NCBI GenBank assembly: GCA_000223255.2 | Contig: AFUT01000004.1 | Coordinates: 62,001 to 126,000, forward strand | Direction: 5' to 3' | From: Streptococcus infantis SK970 | GTDB lineage: Bacteria; Bacillota; Bacilli; Lactobacillales; Streptococcaceae | Length of the DNA stretch: 64,000 bases | In this document: positions 49,692-57,606 of the stretch, in pieces | Layout of the letters: each line of letters opens with the position of its first letter | How positions within the stretch are numbered: position 1 is the stretch's first letter | Notes under the pieces: model-generated | Told to the model about the DNA's origin: nothing | The model's database searches: none | What the model saw: only the letters and a program-made list of their open reading frames with translations | Program-made: the position numbers and the translations under genes

Positions 49692-50165
49692 CTATTTGTC
49701 AATCAATTTTTTCATGTAGACCATATCCATACCTTCTTTTTCAGGCTCGATATGGGTTTGACGATAGCCGTTTTTCTCGTAAAAGGCGACCATGCCTGCA
49801 TCCTGTAACACCGTACACAAATCCCACTGTGTGATGGTTGGAAATTCCTCTTCTAGCAAGCGCAATCCTTCAGATCCATACCCTTTTCCTTGATACTGGG
49901 GTAAAATCGCTGCCGTTCCCAACCAAGCTTTCGTTAACTCGGCATTGGTCTGAACTCGTAAAAATCCGATGTTTTCTTCATCTTTTTTTACAAAGTAGTA
50001 ATAGCTATTGGGACGCTCGACTAGTTTCCACTTAATGCGTTCACGGTCCTCCAAATAAGGATCATATTCATCCTGGTATTTTTCATAAACTGCTTTAAAA
50101 CTAGCTCTTTGAATTTCAATAACGGTTTCTAAATCCTCTGCCCCTGCTCTCTCAAGTCTTATCAT
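49692..50165 (-). CDS. GNAT-family N-acetyltransferase
   Basis: The 157-residue protein has the GNAT fold: RLERAGAEDLETVIEIQ at the N-terminus, the acetyl-CoA pyrophosphate loop QYQGKGYGSEGLRLL (about 89-103) and AFYEKNGYRQ near the end. The acceptor substrate is unknown. Its ATG overlaps the stop codon of the NUDIX gene upstream (four bases), so the two are translated together. Confidence 0.85.
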   Translation of the reverse strand: MIRLERAGAEDLETVIEIQRASFKAVYEKYQDEYDPYLEDRERIKWKLVERPNSYYYFVKKDEENIGFLRVQTNAELTKAWLGTAAILPQYQGKGYGSEGLRLLEEEFPTITQWDLCTVLQDAGMVAFYEKNGYRQTHIEPEKEGMDMVYMKKLIDK

Positions 50166-50590
50166 AAACTTTCCTTCACATAATCCCTCAATCTTCCCTG
50201 TAACTGAGGTACTGCCTGTTTAGAATTGAGAAATCCCTCAATGCTCATCAGTTTATAAGCCTGTCCTTCATCTCCAAAGGTGATACTGTCAAATTGTTCT
50301 TGACTGAGCTGACCGACCATAAAGACAAACTGCCGACCTTCATAGAGTATACTGGGATAAACCTTGCTCCAAAGTAGGCAATCTTCGGTCAACTGAATTC
50401 CCAATTCTTCATAAACTTCACGCGCTGCGCACTCGAAAGGACTCTCGTCTCCTTCACGACCACCACCAGGCAACTCCCACATATTGGGCCAAGGGATATT
50501 TTCCTTGTCATCACGCAAAATCGTCAGAATCTTATCTCCACAAAAGAGGGCAATCTTGCAGCCTGTGAAATCTGAAATGTCTATTTCCAT
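50162..50590 (-). CDS. NUDIX hydrolase
   Basis: The 142-residue protein carries the NUDIX box GGGREGDESPFECAAREVYEELGI (about 41-64), with the conserved Glu residues for Mg binding. It would hydrolyse a nucleoside diphosphate derivative, but the exact substrate cannot be read from the sequence. It lies between the DUF3013 gene (9 nt upstream) and the GNAT gene (4-nt overlap). Confidence 0.88.
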   Translation of the reverse strand: MEIDISDFTGCKIALFCGDKILTILRDDKENIPWPNMWELPGGGREGDESPFECAAREVYEELGIQLTEDCLLWSKVYPSILYEGRQFVFMVGQLSQEQFDSITFGDEGQAYKLMSIEGFLNSKQAVPQLQGRLRDYVKESL

Positions 50591-50599
50591 GCTAGCTTC

Positions 50600-51070
50600 T
50601 TAGTATCTCGGATAAGGATAAAATTCTCCTTCTTCCAAGCCTACTTTTCCTTCTTCAAAGACTTCTTGGTTCCATTCCATGACAAACTCTTCTGCTTCTG
50701 GGTCTTCCAAAAAGTCCATGAGGGTATCTAGCCCAATCTCTGCAGTATCTTTGAGAAATAGTGCAAAGTAAGCTAAGAATTCACGAGAAAAACCTTTCTT
50801 AGGCAGGTAAGGGATGACCGTCAAATAGTCTTCTGCATTGACTGTTGACTTGGCAGGATTGTAAAAGAGCACCGCTTCCTCAAAAAGGATATCGTCTGAT
50901 GACACCTCTCCTTCCTCATCCAACATCTCCACTCCTGCAGCATTTTGCGCCTCAAGCAGAAAACTCACTTCAACCGCATGATTGCGCTTGTCCCAGCTAA
51001 TCTCATAATCAAAAGGAAAGTTCTTGTCCAACTCTTCCTGTAAAACATCTAAAAATCCGTATGTTGCCAT
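50600..51070 (-). CDS. DUF3013-family protein
   Basis: This 156-residue acidic protein (pattern GFLDVLQEELDKNFPFDYEISWDKRNHAVEV, then DDILFEEAVLFYNPAKS and a C-terminal EEGEFYPYPRY) matches streptococcal DUF3013 proteins of unknown function. It is first in an operon with the NUDIX and GNAT genes. An extended -10 (TGCTATAAT, minus strand, 51169-51177) lies upstream. Confidence 0.8.
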   Translation of the reverse strand: MATYGFLDVLQEELDKNFPFDYEISWDKRNHAVEVSFLLEAQNAAGVEMLDEEGEVSSDDILFEEAVLFYNPAKSTVNAEDYLTVIPYLPKKGFSREFLAYFALFLKDTAEIGLDTLMDFLEDPEAEEFVMEWNQEVFEEGKVGLEEGEFYPYPRY

Positions 51071-51120
51071 CTTGTCCTCTTTCTATACGACTCTTTAATC
51101 GCCCCGAATACTCGGAAATA

Positions 51121-51150
51121 TGCTAAAATAGATACTACCATCTTACCACA
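51121..51150 (+). repeat. Left copy of a 30-bp direct repeat flanking an islet
   Basis: The 30 bp starting TGCTAAAATAGATACTACCA are identical to those at 52847-52876. The repeat contains an extended -10 (TGC-TAAAAT). The gap 51071-51419 otherwise holds the DUF3013 promoter and no gene. Confidence 0.85.
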
Positions 51151-51419
51151 AAATTATTTCATGTCTTAATTATAGCACATTACCTCCCGAAAACCCTTGA
51201 TATCATTTGCTTTCTTTAAAAATCTTTAAGGCATAAGATCAACTTAGTTTTCTTGAAAATTCCTAAAATATCAACAAAAAAACTCAAAGGGACTAGCAAA
51301 TCATTTCTTTCAGAAAACGAGATGCCAGCACTGCAAATCAACTTTTTAGCATCTACTACCCTTTTATTCATTAGCAATTTACCTCAATTTGTAGTATCAT
51401 ATTGAAAAGGAAATCAATT

Positions 51420-51650
51420 ATGAATCTAGAACAATATTTAGGAAAAGATATTAGAGTTATTTTTGTTGACGGTCAATTTTTAGAGGGACATTGTAATAGT
51501 TTTACAGGGACACTTGATACTGAAAATGAACTCTATGATGAAATTACAATAAGGACAGATAACCATCCATATATTGGGTTTAATGAATCTGAAATCGCAT
51601 CAATTGAAGTAATCAACAAACATAAAAAGAGATTGGGAAAAAGTCTCTGA
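51420..51650 (+). CDS. Small LSm-like protein of unknown function
   Basis: The 76-residue protein has a beta-rich pattern (YLGKDIRVIFVDGQFLEGHCNSFTG...EITIRTDNHPYIGFNESEIASIEVI) that resembles the LSm fold. AAAAGGA lies before the ATG at 51420; a TTG at 51402 is less likely. It is the only intact gene on the plus strand of the islet between the 30-bp repeats and is followed by a strong terminator. RNA binding or an immunity role are both only possibilities. Confidence 0.6.
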   Translation: MNLEQYLGKDIRVIFVDGQFLEGHCNSFTGTLDTENELYDEITIRTDNHPYIGFNESEIASIEVINKHKKRLGKSL

Positions 51651-51660
51651 AATCAGAAAG

Positions 51661-51700
51661 ACGCATAGTATCAGGTATTGAAAAACTTGATACTATGCGT
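51661..51700 (+). terminator. Terminator after the LSm-like gene
   Basis: ACGCATAGTATCA/TGATACTATGCGT is a perfect 13-bp stem with a 14-nt loop and a TTTTG tail, 11 nt after the stop codon. Confidence 0.85.
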
Positions 51701-51778
51701 TTTGTTATGTAATGATTTACTTCATTTTCTACTAAAATTGAGTTTTTGACCAGCCTCTTAGAATAAATAGCCACTATT

Positions 51779-52011
51779 TCACTTTTTAACCATATTTATA
51801 ATTTCTTTTAAGGTTGGTTTAGTCTTTCTAATTCTATCCCATGATCTCATTTTTAAAAAAGTTGGTAAAGGAATGCCATTTATTTTAGGCATTTCTTTAG
51901 ATAAGTTATATTTTTTCTGATTTCATCTTTATGATCCATTATGTACTGGTTTCGAGGCAGACAATAAAAGATACCTTCACCAAAATAGCTCAAATCTTCA
52001 TCAAATCCCAT
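51779..52011 (-). pseudogene. Small unknown gene, frameshifted
   Basis: The reading frame starts MGFDEDLSYFGEGIFYCLPR at 52011 and stops early. Adding one A to an A6 run (T6 at 51911-51916 on the plus strand) gives a continuous 77-residue protein ending RKTKPTLKEIINMVKK. No family is recognised. It is the third of three small minus-strand genes within the islet. Confidence 0.45.
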
Positions 52012-52031
52012 CTGAAACTAACTCTCTAAAA

Positions 52032-52409
52032 TTAAATATTTCGTTTAGTAATGATATCCTGCTTCTTTTTTATTTGGTCAAAATCCCTCTTAACTTTAGG
52101 ATCCACCACGTATTTTTCAGCCAAAGGTCCATAACCAACACCTTCTGGATGTTCCAGTATTTTTTTACAGACTCTAGATTATCCTTACTGGGAGAATTTG
52201 GAAATTCCATCCATTTATAAAAGAATCTAGTAAAATTTCAACAACAAAAACTCTTTTTTCAAATCAACTAAAGCACAACGACCGTCCACTAATGTTACTA
52301 GTACACTATTTTTTGAATCATCCAATCCAACAATGCTCTTTAATTCAAACAAGTCAGTCATCCCCTTGTAAATATAATCAGTAAAATCTTTCATTTTAAC
52401 CAAAACCAT
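52032..52409 (-). pseudogene. Small unknown gene, multiply frameshifted
   Basis: The frame opens MVLVKMKDFTDYIYKGM at 52409. Three one-base additions, at runs 52246-52250, 52214-52216 and 52160-52166, would link it to a continuous product ending in KKKQDIITKRNI at 52032. Because three repairs are needed within 250 bp, true decay is plausible. It overlaps the upstream 80-codon gene by 14 bases. No function is inferred. Confidence 0.4.
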
Positions 52410-52638
52410 GCGAGAATTTATCAGGCAGGTCTTTCCCTAGCTTTATGCTTTTAGTTAAGGTCTCCTTTACAAACGAAGTGAATTTCCCCAAATCGTCTCC
52501 ATGATAACTGTATTTTAAAGTAACCTTATCAACCGTTGCAATACCTTTACAACTCCCACTTACAACATAATATTGTCTCTTAGAAATACTATCCTCTAAT
52601 CTGTATAGAGTAATCATTTGTTTATCAATCATTGCCAT
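52396..52638 (-). CDS. Unknown 80-residue protein
   Basis: The protein begins MAMIDKQMITLYRLEDSISK and ends DKFSHGFG, with beta-rich predicted character and no signal peptide or membrane helix. It is unrelated to anything recognised. It is the first gene of a small minus-strand cluster in the 30-bp-repeat islet. Its overlap with the next gene (ATG before its stop) suggests coupled translation in the ancestral form. Confidence 0.5.
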   Translation of the reverse strand: MAMIDKQMITLYRLEDSISKRQYYVVSGSCKGIATVDKVTLKYSYHGDDLGKFTSFVKETLTKSIKLGKDLPDKFSHGFG

Positions 52639-52846
52639 TTCACTCTATCATGGTTATTTTTTGACTATGAAACTTGGTAGGAAAAATACAGTTTAGATTT
52701 GATATCACTTGCCAAAACACTTGTCAATCCGGTTTTTCGACTCATGACTTAAACTTCATTGAAATCAAATACCGTACTCTTATTATCTAGTTTATAATGG
52801 ATCGTTTCTTTAAATCAAATAAATAAATGAAATATAAAGACTTGTG

Positions 52847-52876
52847 TGCTAAAATAGATACTACCATCTTACCACA
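52847..52876 (+). repeat. Right copy of the 30-bp direct repeat, with the rarA promoter
   Basis: Identical to 51121-51150. Here its TGC-TAAAAT extended -10 lies about 60 nt before rarA and probably drives it. Confidence 0.85.
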
Positions 52877-52911
52877 TTAGTATCAGAAAATCCATGTTAG
52901 AAAGGACTGCT

Positions 52912-54183
52912 ATGCCAGACAATCTCGCGCTTCGTATGCGCCCCAAAAACATCGACCAGGTTATCGGCCAAGAGCATCTGGTAGGCCCAGGAAAAATCAT
53001 CCGCCGCATGGTGGAGGCTAACCGCCTGTCCTCCATGATTCTCTATGGACCTCCGGGTATCGGGAAAACCAGTATCGCTTCTGCCATCGCTGGAACAACC
53101 AAATATGCCTTTCGAACCTTCAATGCAACTGTTGATAGTAAAAAACGTCTCCAAGAAATTGCTGAAGAAGCTAAATTCTCAGGTGGCCTTGTACTGCTAC
53201 TGGACGAGATTCATCGTCTTGACAAGACCAAGCAAGACTTTCTCTTGCCTCTCTTGGAAAGTGGACTGGTCATTATGATTGGAGCGACGACTGAAAATCC
53301 TTTCTTTTCTGTCACTCCAGCCATCCGAAGTCGTGTTCAGATTTTTGAGTTGGAACCCTTGTCTAACCAAGATGTTAAAGAGGCCGTTCAAATAGCCCTG
53401 ACTGACCCTGAAAGAGGTTTTGATTTCCCTGTTGAGTTAGATGATGATGCCCTTGATTTTATCGCAACATCTACCAATGGAGATCTCCGTTCTGCCTTCA
53501 ATTCGCTTGATTTGGCAGTTCTCTCCACCCCAGAAAATGATGACGGTGTCCGTCACATCACGCTCGACATTATGGAAAATAGTCTTCAGAGAAGCTACAT
53601 CACTATGGACAAGGATGGAGACGGACACTATGATGTTCTCTCTGCCCTGCAAAAATCCATCCGTGGCTCGGATGTGGATGCCAGTCTTCACTATGCTGCT
53701 CGCTTGATAGAAGCGGGTGACCTTCCTAGCCTAGCTCGTCGTCTGACTGTGATTGCTTATGAAGATATTGGCTTAGCCAATCCGGAAGCTCAGATTCATA
53801 CCATAACTGCTTTGGATGCTGCGCAAAGAATCGGCTTCCCAGAGGCTCGTATCCTCATTGCCAATGTCGTCATTGATCTGGCACTTTCACCTAAGTCTAA
53901 CTCAGCCTACGTGGCTATAGATAAGGCCTTGGCTGATCTTAAAACATCGGGGCATCTACCGATTCCACGTCACTTGCGAGATGGACATTATAGCGGTAGC
54001 AAGGAACTGGGTAACGCCCAAAATTATCTCTATCCACATAATTATCCTGGTCACTGGGTCAAGCAAGAATACCTACCAGAAAAAATCCGTGACCATCACT
54101 ACTTTTCTCCAGAAGATAGTGGAAAATACGAACGGGCCCTGGCTCAACGCAAGGAAACCATTGATAAATTACGAAACTTGTGA
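52912..54183 (+). CDS. rarA: Replication-associated recombination protein RarA (MgsA)
   Basis: RarA is an AAA+ ATPase acting at stalled forks. The 423-residue protein has Walker A GPPGIGKTS (about 47-55), Walker B LLLLDEIHRL (about 95-104), sensor 1 GATTENP and a C-terminal tetramerisation domain (PIPRHLRDGHYSGSKELG and NYPGHWVKQEYLP). I chose the ATG at 52912, six bases after AAGGA; an ATG at 52894 in frame lacks a site. The gene adjacent to the 6S RNA downstream is a common Firmicute order. Confidence 0.95.
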   Translation: MPDNLALRMRPKNIDQVIGQEHLVGPGKIIRRMVEANRLSSMILYGPPGIGKTSIASAIAGTTKYAFRTFNATVDSKKRLQEIAEEAKFSGGLVLLLDEIHRLDKTKQDFLLPLLESGLVIMIGATTENPFFSVTPAIRSRVQIFELEPLSNQDVKEAVQIALTDPERGFDFPVELDDDALDFIATSTNGDLRSAFNSLDLAVLSTPENDDGVRHITLDIMENSLQRSYITMDKDGDGHYDVLSALQKSIRGSDVDASLHYAARLIEAGDLPSLARRLTVIAYEDIGLANPEAQIHTITALDAAQRIGFPEARILIANVVIDLALSPKSNSAYVAIDKALADLKTSGHLPIPRHLRDGHYSGSKELGNAQNYLYPHNYPGHWVKQEYLPEKIRDHHYFSPEDSGKYERALAQRKETIDKLRNL

Positions 54184-54250
54184 AATCCTTTTCAAAAATT
54201 TAAATTTTCCCTTGATTTTTTTGAAAAAGTGGTATCATATAATCATAGAA

Positions 54251-54437
54251 ACGCTGTGGTGTACGACTTCACATTTAAGTGTTGACCGACTATTTTTTGT
54301 ATTATTAGGGAAACAAAAGTCTTCTAACAGCATGTAGGCCGTCTCACACGGAAACAGCTTCAGTTAGAGCGAGTTGCCCACCTGCTTAATTGCGCGGGTT
54401 CAATACAAACCGTGAAGTTTCGGCACCAATACAGCTT
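54251..54437 (+). ncRNA. ssrS: 6S RNA (SsrS)
   Basis: 6S RNA binds sigma-A RNA polymerase and mimics open promoter DNA. The transcript would start near 54250, just after a TATAAT (54238-54243). Its ends pair (GCTGT-GGTG at 54253-54261 with CACC-AAT-ACAGC at 54424-54435), the body is an extended hairpin, and a T5 tract follows. The length of about 185 nt, the position after rarA and before tRNA-Lys, and the 3' half with GGGTTCAATACAAACCG fit streptococcal 6S RNA. It was recognised by pattern and context, not by a covariance model. Confidence 0.75.
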
Positions 54438-54444
54438 TTTATTT

Positions 54445-54517
54445 GCCTCCTTAGCTCAGTTGGTAGAGCAGTAGACTCTTAATCTATGGGTCGCAGGTTC
54501 GAGCCCTGCAGGGGGCA
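54445..54517 (+). tRNA. tRNA-Lys (CTT)
   Basis: The cloverleaf is complete: acceptor GCCTCCT/AGGGGGC, D-arm GCTC-AGTTGGTA-GAGC, anticodon loop CTCTTAA (anticodon CUU) between GTAGA and TCTAT, and T-arm GCAGG-TTCGAGC-CCTGC. The discriminator is A and CCA is not encoded. The 3' end is duplicated 3.1 kb downstream. Confidence 0.93.
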
Positions 54518-54559
54518 TCTAAACAACAGGAAAAAGCCTTGATTTATAAGGCTTTTTTG
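54507..54559 (+). repeat. Left attachment-like repeat (tRNA-Lys 3' end and terminator)
   Basis: TGCAGGGGGCATCTAAA and the following terminator recur at 57607-57659 with only a few differences. This is the arrangement left when an element integrates at the 3' end of a tRNA gene. Confidence 0.75.
54531..54558 (+). terminator. Terminator of the tRNA-Lys
   Basis: AAAAAGCCTT/AAGGCTTTTTT stem-loop directly after the tRNA. Confidence 0.85.
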
Positions 54560-54570
54560 CTTGTCATTTT

Positions 54571-54593
54571 GTTTTTTGTACCAAATTTTGTAC
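54571..54593 (-). other. Possible integrase 3'-end fossil
   Basis: The plus-strand tandem TTTTGTACCAAATTTTGTACC would encode NLVQNLVQK or similar on the minus strand before a stop codon. Such tails are common at the C-termini of tyrosine integrases that sit next to tRNA sites. Only this scrap remains, so the call is weak. Confidence 0.25.
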
Positions 54594-54672
54594 CAAGTAA
54601 TTTATATTCACCAAATTAGAGAGTCTCATCCAAAGACTCGCTATTTATCTAACATCTCGTTTTCATCGAAAA

Positions 54673-54691
54673 AACCACCGCGAGGGTGGTT
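54673..54691 (-). terminator. Terminator of the immunity-like gene
   Basis: AACCACC-n5-GGTGGTT with flanking A and T runs, just after the stop codon at 54700 on the minus strand. Confidence 0.7.
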
Positions 54692-54699
54692 CTTTTTTA

Positions 54700-55089
54700 T
54701 CAATCGTCAAACACTCCGCCTGTGAGTTGGTACATGAGGTAAATGTGTTCCAAGGTTTTTACCTTATCCATATGATCCACATCTTTTACGCCTCCCAAGG
54801 CTAGTAAAGGAACAAAACCGAAACATTGGTTATAAGACAAGGGACCATGTTTTAACACAGCCTGTCTATATAAATCCAGTTCAAAGTTATCAGTCACATA
54901 TGAGTTATCTAAATACTGAAGAAAATATTTCAAGCTCTTGATAATAATGTCGCAGTTTTGAAGATTGTATTTTACAATACCAACAAATTCATTCTCTTCC
55001 CAAGTAATAATATCTCCAAAAGCTGTTACGAACAGCGGAAAAAGAAGTAAGGAACTATTCATAATAATAGCCGTAGCAAATCTTTGCAT
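54700..55089 (-). CDS. Truncated T6SS-immunity Tdi1-like (DUF1851) protein
   Basis: The 129-residue protein has the C-terminal pattern of DUF1851/Tdi1 immunity proteins (FGDIITWEEN, then FGFVPLLALGG...DHMDKVKTLEHIYLMYQLTGG). The N-terminal GAD-like half (about 60 residues) is missing: the frame is cut off near the promoter of the divergent reductase gene. So it is an orphan and probably a 5'-truncated immunity gene. It has no toxin partner in the window. The family names are from recognition of the conserved C-terminus. Confidence 0.6.
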   Translation of the reverse strand: MQRFATAIIMNSSLLLFPLFVTAFGDIITWEENEFVGIVKYNLQNCDIIIKSLKYFLQYLDNSYVTDNFELDLYRQAVLKHGPLSYNQCFGFVPLLALGGVKDVDHMDKVKTLEHIYLMYQLTGGVFDD

Positions 55090-55095
55090 TTTTGT

Positions 55096-55133
55096 CTTAT
55101 CTTTTTTAAGATAGTACTATTAAAAAAGATAAG
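55096..55133 (+). promoter_or_regulatory. AKR promoter with a 14-bp perfect inverted repeat
   Basis: CTTATCTTTTTTAA (55096-55109) and TTAAAAAAGATAAG (55120-55133) are a perfect inverted repeat around a 10-nt centre. TTGTCT (55092-55097) and TACTAT (55115-55120), spaced by 17 nt, lie in it. It is a good operator candidate. Confidence 0.55.
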
Positions 55134-55142
55134 GTGAAAATC

Positions 55143-55985
55143 ATGGAAACATATACACTTGCAAATGGGGTTACTATTCCTAAAATTGGTTTTGGAACTT
55201 GGCAAATTGCTGAAGGCGAAGAAGCCTATAACAGCGTTAGCTTCGCACTTAAGGCGGGTTACACACATATTGATACCGCACAAATTTACGGTAACGAGGT
55301 TTCTGTAGGTAAGGCGATTGCTGATAGTAATTTGGCACGTGAGGATATTTTCCTAACTACCAAACTTTGGAATGATAAGCACGATTACGATTTGGCTAAG
55401 ACTTCTATCGATGAATCTCTCGAAAGATTAGGTGTGGATTATTTGGATCTTTTGCTTATCCATTGGCCTAATCCAAAGGCGCTTCGTGAGAATGATGCTT
55501 GGAAGTCTGGTAATGCAGGCGCTTGGAAGGCAATGGAAGAAGCCTACAAAGAAGGTAAGGTGCGTGCTATCGGTGTGTCTAACTTTATGCAACATCACCT
55601 AGAAGCTCTTCTTGAAACAGCTGAAATTGTGCCACATGTCAATCAAATCCTCTTGGCTCCAGGTTGTGACCAAAAAGACTTAGTTGCCTATTGCCAAGAG
55701 CGCGATATCCTTCTTGAAGCCTATAGTCCACTAGGTACAGGTAGCATTTTTGGAAATGAAGATGTTGAAGCAGTGGCTGAACGTAACGGTAAATCTGTGG
55801 CACAAGTTGCTCTGCGTTGGAGCCTTCAAAAAGGTTTCTTGCCACTACCTAAGTCTGTGACACCTAAAAATATAAAAGCTAACTTGGATATCTTCGGCTT
55901 CGACTTATCAGAGGAAGATATGGCGGTCTTGGATAAGATTCAAGGCATCAAAACTCAGGATGATCCTGACAAAGTTAATTTTTAA
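55143..55985 (+). CDS. Aldo/keto reductase
   Basis: This 280-residue NADPH-dependent oxidoreductase has the AKR TIM barrel: GFGTWQIAEGEEAYNSV (about 16-32), catalytic Asp/Tyr motif DTAQIYGNE (about 44-52), Lys in LTTKLWNDKHD (about 73), His in LLIHWPNP (about 106) and the cofactor loop ALRWSLQKGFLPLPKSVTPKN (about 223-243). It resembles 2,5-diketo-gluconate reductase-type enzymes that reduce small aldehydes. ATG at 55143 follows AAGGTG. It is in the islet next to tRNA-Lys. Confidence 0.92.
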   Translation: METYTLANGVTIPKIGFGTWQIAEGEEAYNSVSFALKAGYTHIDTAQIYGNEVSVGKAIADSNLAREDIFLTTKLWNDKHDYDLAKTSIDESLERLGVDYLDLLLIHWPNPKALRENDAWKSGNAGAWKAMEEAYKEGKVRAIGVSNFMQHHLEALLETAEIVPHVNQILLAPGCDQKDLVAYCQERDILLEAYSPLGTGSIFGNEDVEAVAERNGKSVAQVALRWSLQKGFLPLPKSVTPKNIKANLDIFGFDLSEEDMAVLDKIQGIKTQDDPDKVNF

Positions 55986-56148
55986 TAGGATTTTAATCAA
56001 CTCGTCAGGGTTGCTTTTTCAAGTAAATGACAAAAGAAGTCAAGGTTTTGACAATTCGCGTCACATGAAGTTATTTAAGCATATCCTTTTCTCTCATTAC
56101 CATTTTCTGTTATAATAAATTGTACTTCTAGAATAGAAAGGACTTAAG

Positions 56149-57294
56149 ATGACAACTCTTATTAAACATAAACGTGTAGAATTTTCAGAACTTTTTTATG
56201 ACCTAGTTTTTGTTTTTGCAATTTCAAAAGTAACTACTTTAATTGACCATCTTCATAACGGTATTTTGACTTGGAATTCTTTCCTTGATTTTTTCATTGC
56301 TACTTTGTTTCTCATCGATTCCTGGATGATTCAAACCGATTATACCAATCGCTATGGAAAGAACTCTTTATTTAACATAGTAATCATGTTTATCAAAATG
56401 GGAATTTTACTCTTTATAGCCAATATGATTGGACCTGATTGGCAACAATATTTTCATTATCTCTGTTGGGCTATTGGTACATTAACCCTTACCTTATTTT
56501 TTCAATATTTGGTTGAATTTTTTAGAAAATCAACCGATGATGCTAATCGGGAAAGTATCAAAGGTTTTCTATGGATAACAGGTCTAGGAAGTTTAGGATT
56601 CTATCTAGCAGCTCTTCTTCCTATTTACCTTAGAGTCTATATCTTATTTGCTAGTATTCTGCTAACATTTATTATGCCAAGTATCTTGCTTAATAAAGAT
56701 AAGCATTACCAGGTAAATCTCCCCCATTTAATCGAGCGTATCTCCCTTCTTGTCATTATTATGTTTGGAGAGATGATTACGGAGCTAGCTAACTTCTTTA
56801 CAATCGAGAATTTCTCGATTTATTCGGTTCTTTATTTCATTATTATGATTTCTCTGTTCTTGTTTTATTTTGGTCAATTCGACCATGCTATTGATGAAAA
56901 ATCTAATCAAAAGGGACTATTTCTAATTTACAGTCACTATCCTATTTTCATTGGGCTTATGATGATGACTGTATCGATGAGTTTTCTTCTGAATCCTGAA
57001 GCTAATCGTCTCTTTGCAACCAGCTTCTCTTATATCGGATTTGGCCTCTTTCAAGCTGCTGTCCTAGTAAATGGGCCCTATAACAAACACTATCTTCGCT
57101 ATTCGAAAAGTTACTACTGTGTCCAAGCGACACTCTATCTGGCTGCCTTGATTCTCTCTTTAATCTTTGCTTCTAATCCTATAATAGTAGTGAGTATAAC
57201 AACCATTTTAGCTCTAGCTATAGCCATTCATTTTATTTATTTTTATGTGACACAGAATAAAAAATATTCCAAATCTAACTGGGGGTTCTTTTAA
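56149..57294 (+). CDS. Low temperature requirement protein A (LtrA) family
   Basis: The 381-residue protein has about ten membrane helices and the N-terminal LtrA pattern (KRVEFSELFYDLVFVFAISKVT, about 9-30; SWMIQTDYTNRYG). LtrA was named from a Listeria locus needed for growth in the cold; its molecular role is unclear. AAAGGA precedes the ATG. The gene is A/T rich like its surroundings in the islet and is transcribed from its own promoter region after the reductase. Confidence 0.85.
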   Translation: MTTLIKHKRVEFSELFYDLVFVFAISKVTTLIDHLHNGILTWNSFLDFFIATLFLIDSWMIQTDYTNRYGKNSLFNIVIMFIKMGILLFIANMIGPDWQQYFHYLCWAIGTLTLTLFFQYLVEFFRKSTDDANRESIKGFLWITGLGSLGFYLAALLPIYLRVYILFASILLTFIMPSILLNKDKHYQVNLPHLIERISLLVIIMFGEMITELANFFTIENFSIYSVLYFIIMISLFLFYFGQFDHAIDEKSNQKGLFLIYSHYPIFIGLMMMTVSMSFLLNPEANRLFATSFSYIGFGLFQAAVLVNGPYNKHYLRYSKSYYCVQATLYLAALILSLIFASNPIIVVSITTILALAIAIHFIYFYVTQNKKYSKSNWGFF

Positions 57295-57311
57295 TGAGTT
57301 TATAACATAAA

Positions 57312-57413
57312 AAAGCTTTGGGAACCAAGGCTTTATATGATATCAATCACCGACCACGAAAATGTTTAGCTTACAGAACTGCTAGTGAAGCTCTAGAGGA
57401 TGAGTTCGAGTAA
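57312..57413 (+). mobile_element. IS30-family transposase 3' fragment
   Basis: About 33 codons read as KALYDINHRPRKCLAYRTASEALEDEFE before a stop. N-RPRKCL-(Y/W)-(R/K)T is the conserved C-terminal end of IS30-type transposases. The bases after the stop (GTTGCACTTATTCTTGCAAT) look like an IS30 terminal repeat. No 5' part exists; the LtrA gene ends directly upstream, so the element is a remnant. From 57414 to 57606 only A/T-rich sequence and a tandem TTTTGCCCCA motif remain. Confidence 0.5.
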
Positions 57414-57606
57414 ATGTTGCACTTATTCTTGCAATTTATCATTTACTTGATGCACGAACTCGATATTTTTTCGTTAATTTGTTTTTGCCCCACTTTTGCC
57501 CCATTTTTAAATCCTGACATTGAAAATACCTAAAAGTATTTCCCTAAAATCAGCTATATTTCAACATTTTTGTTTATTTTCAATATGAAAAGTTCTTACA
57601 AATTCA

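Noticed and set aside
54212-54243. Classic -35/-10 pair for 6S RNA
   Set aside because: TTGATT lies 20 nt upstream of TATAAT, too far for a standard promoter; only the -10 is supported.
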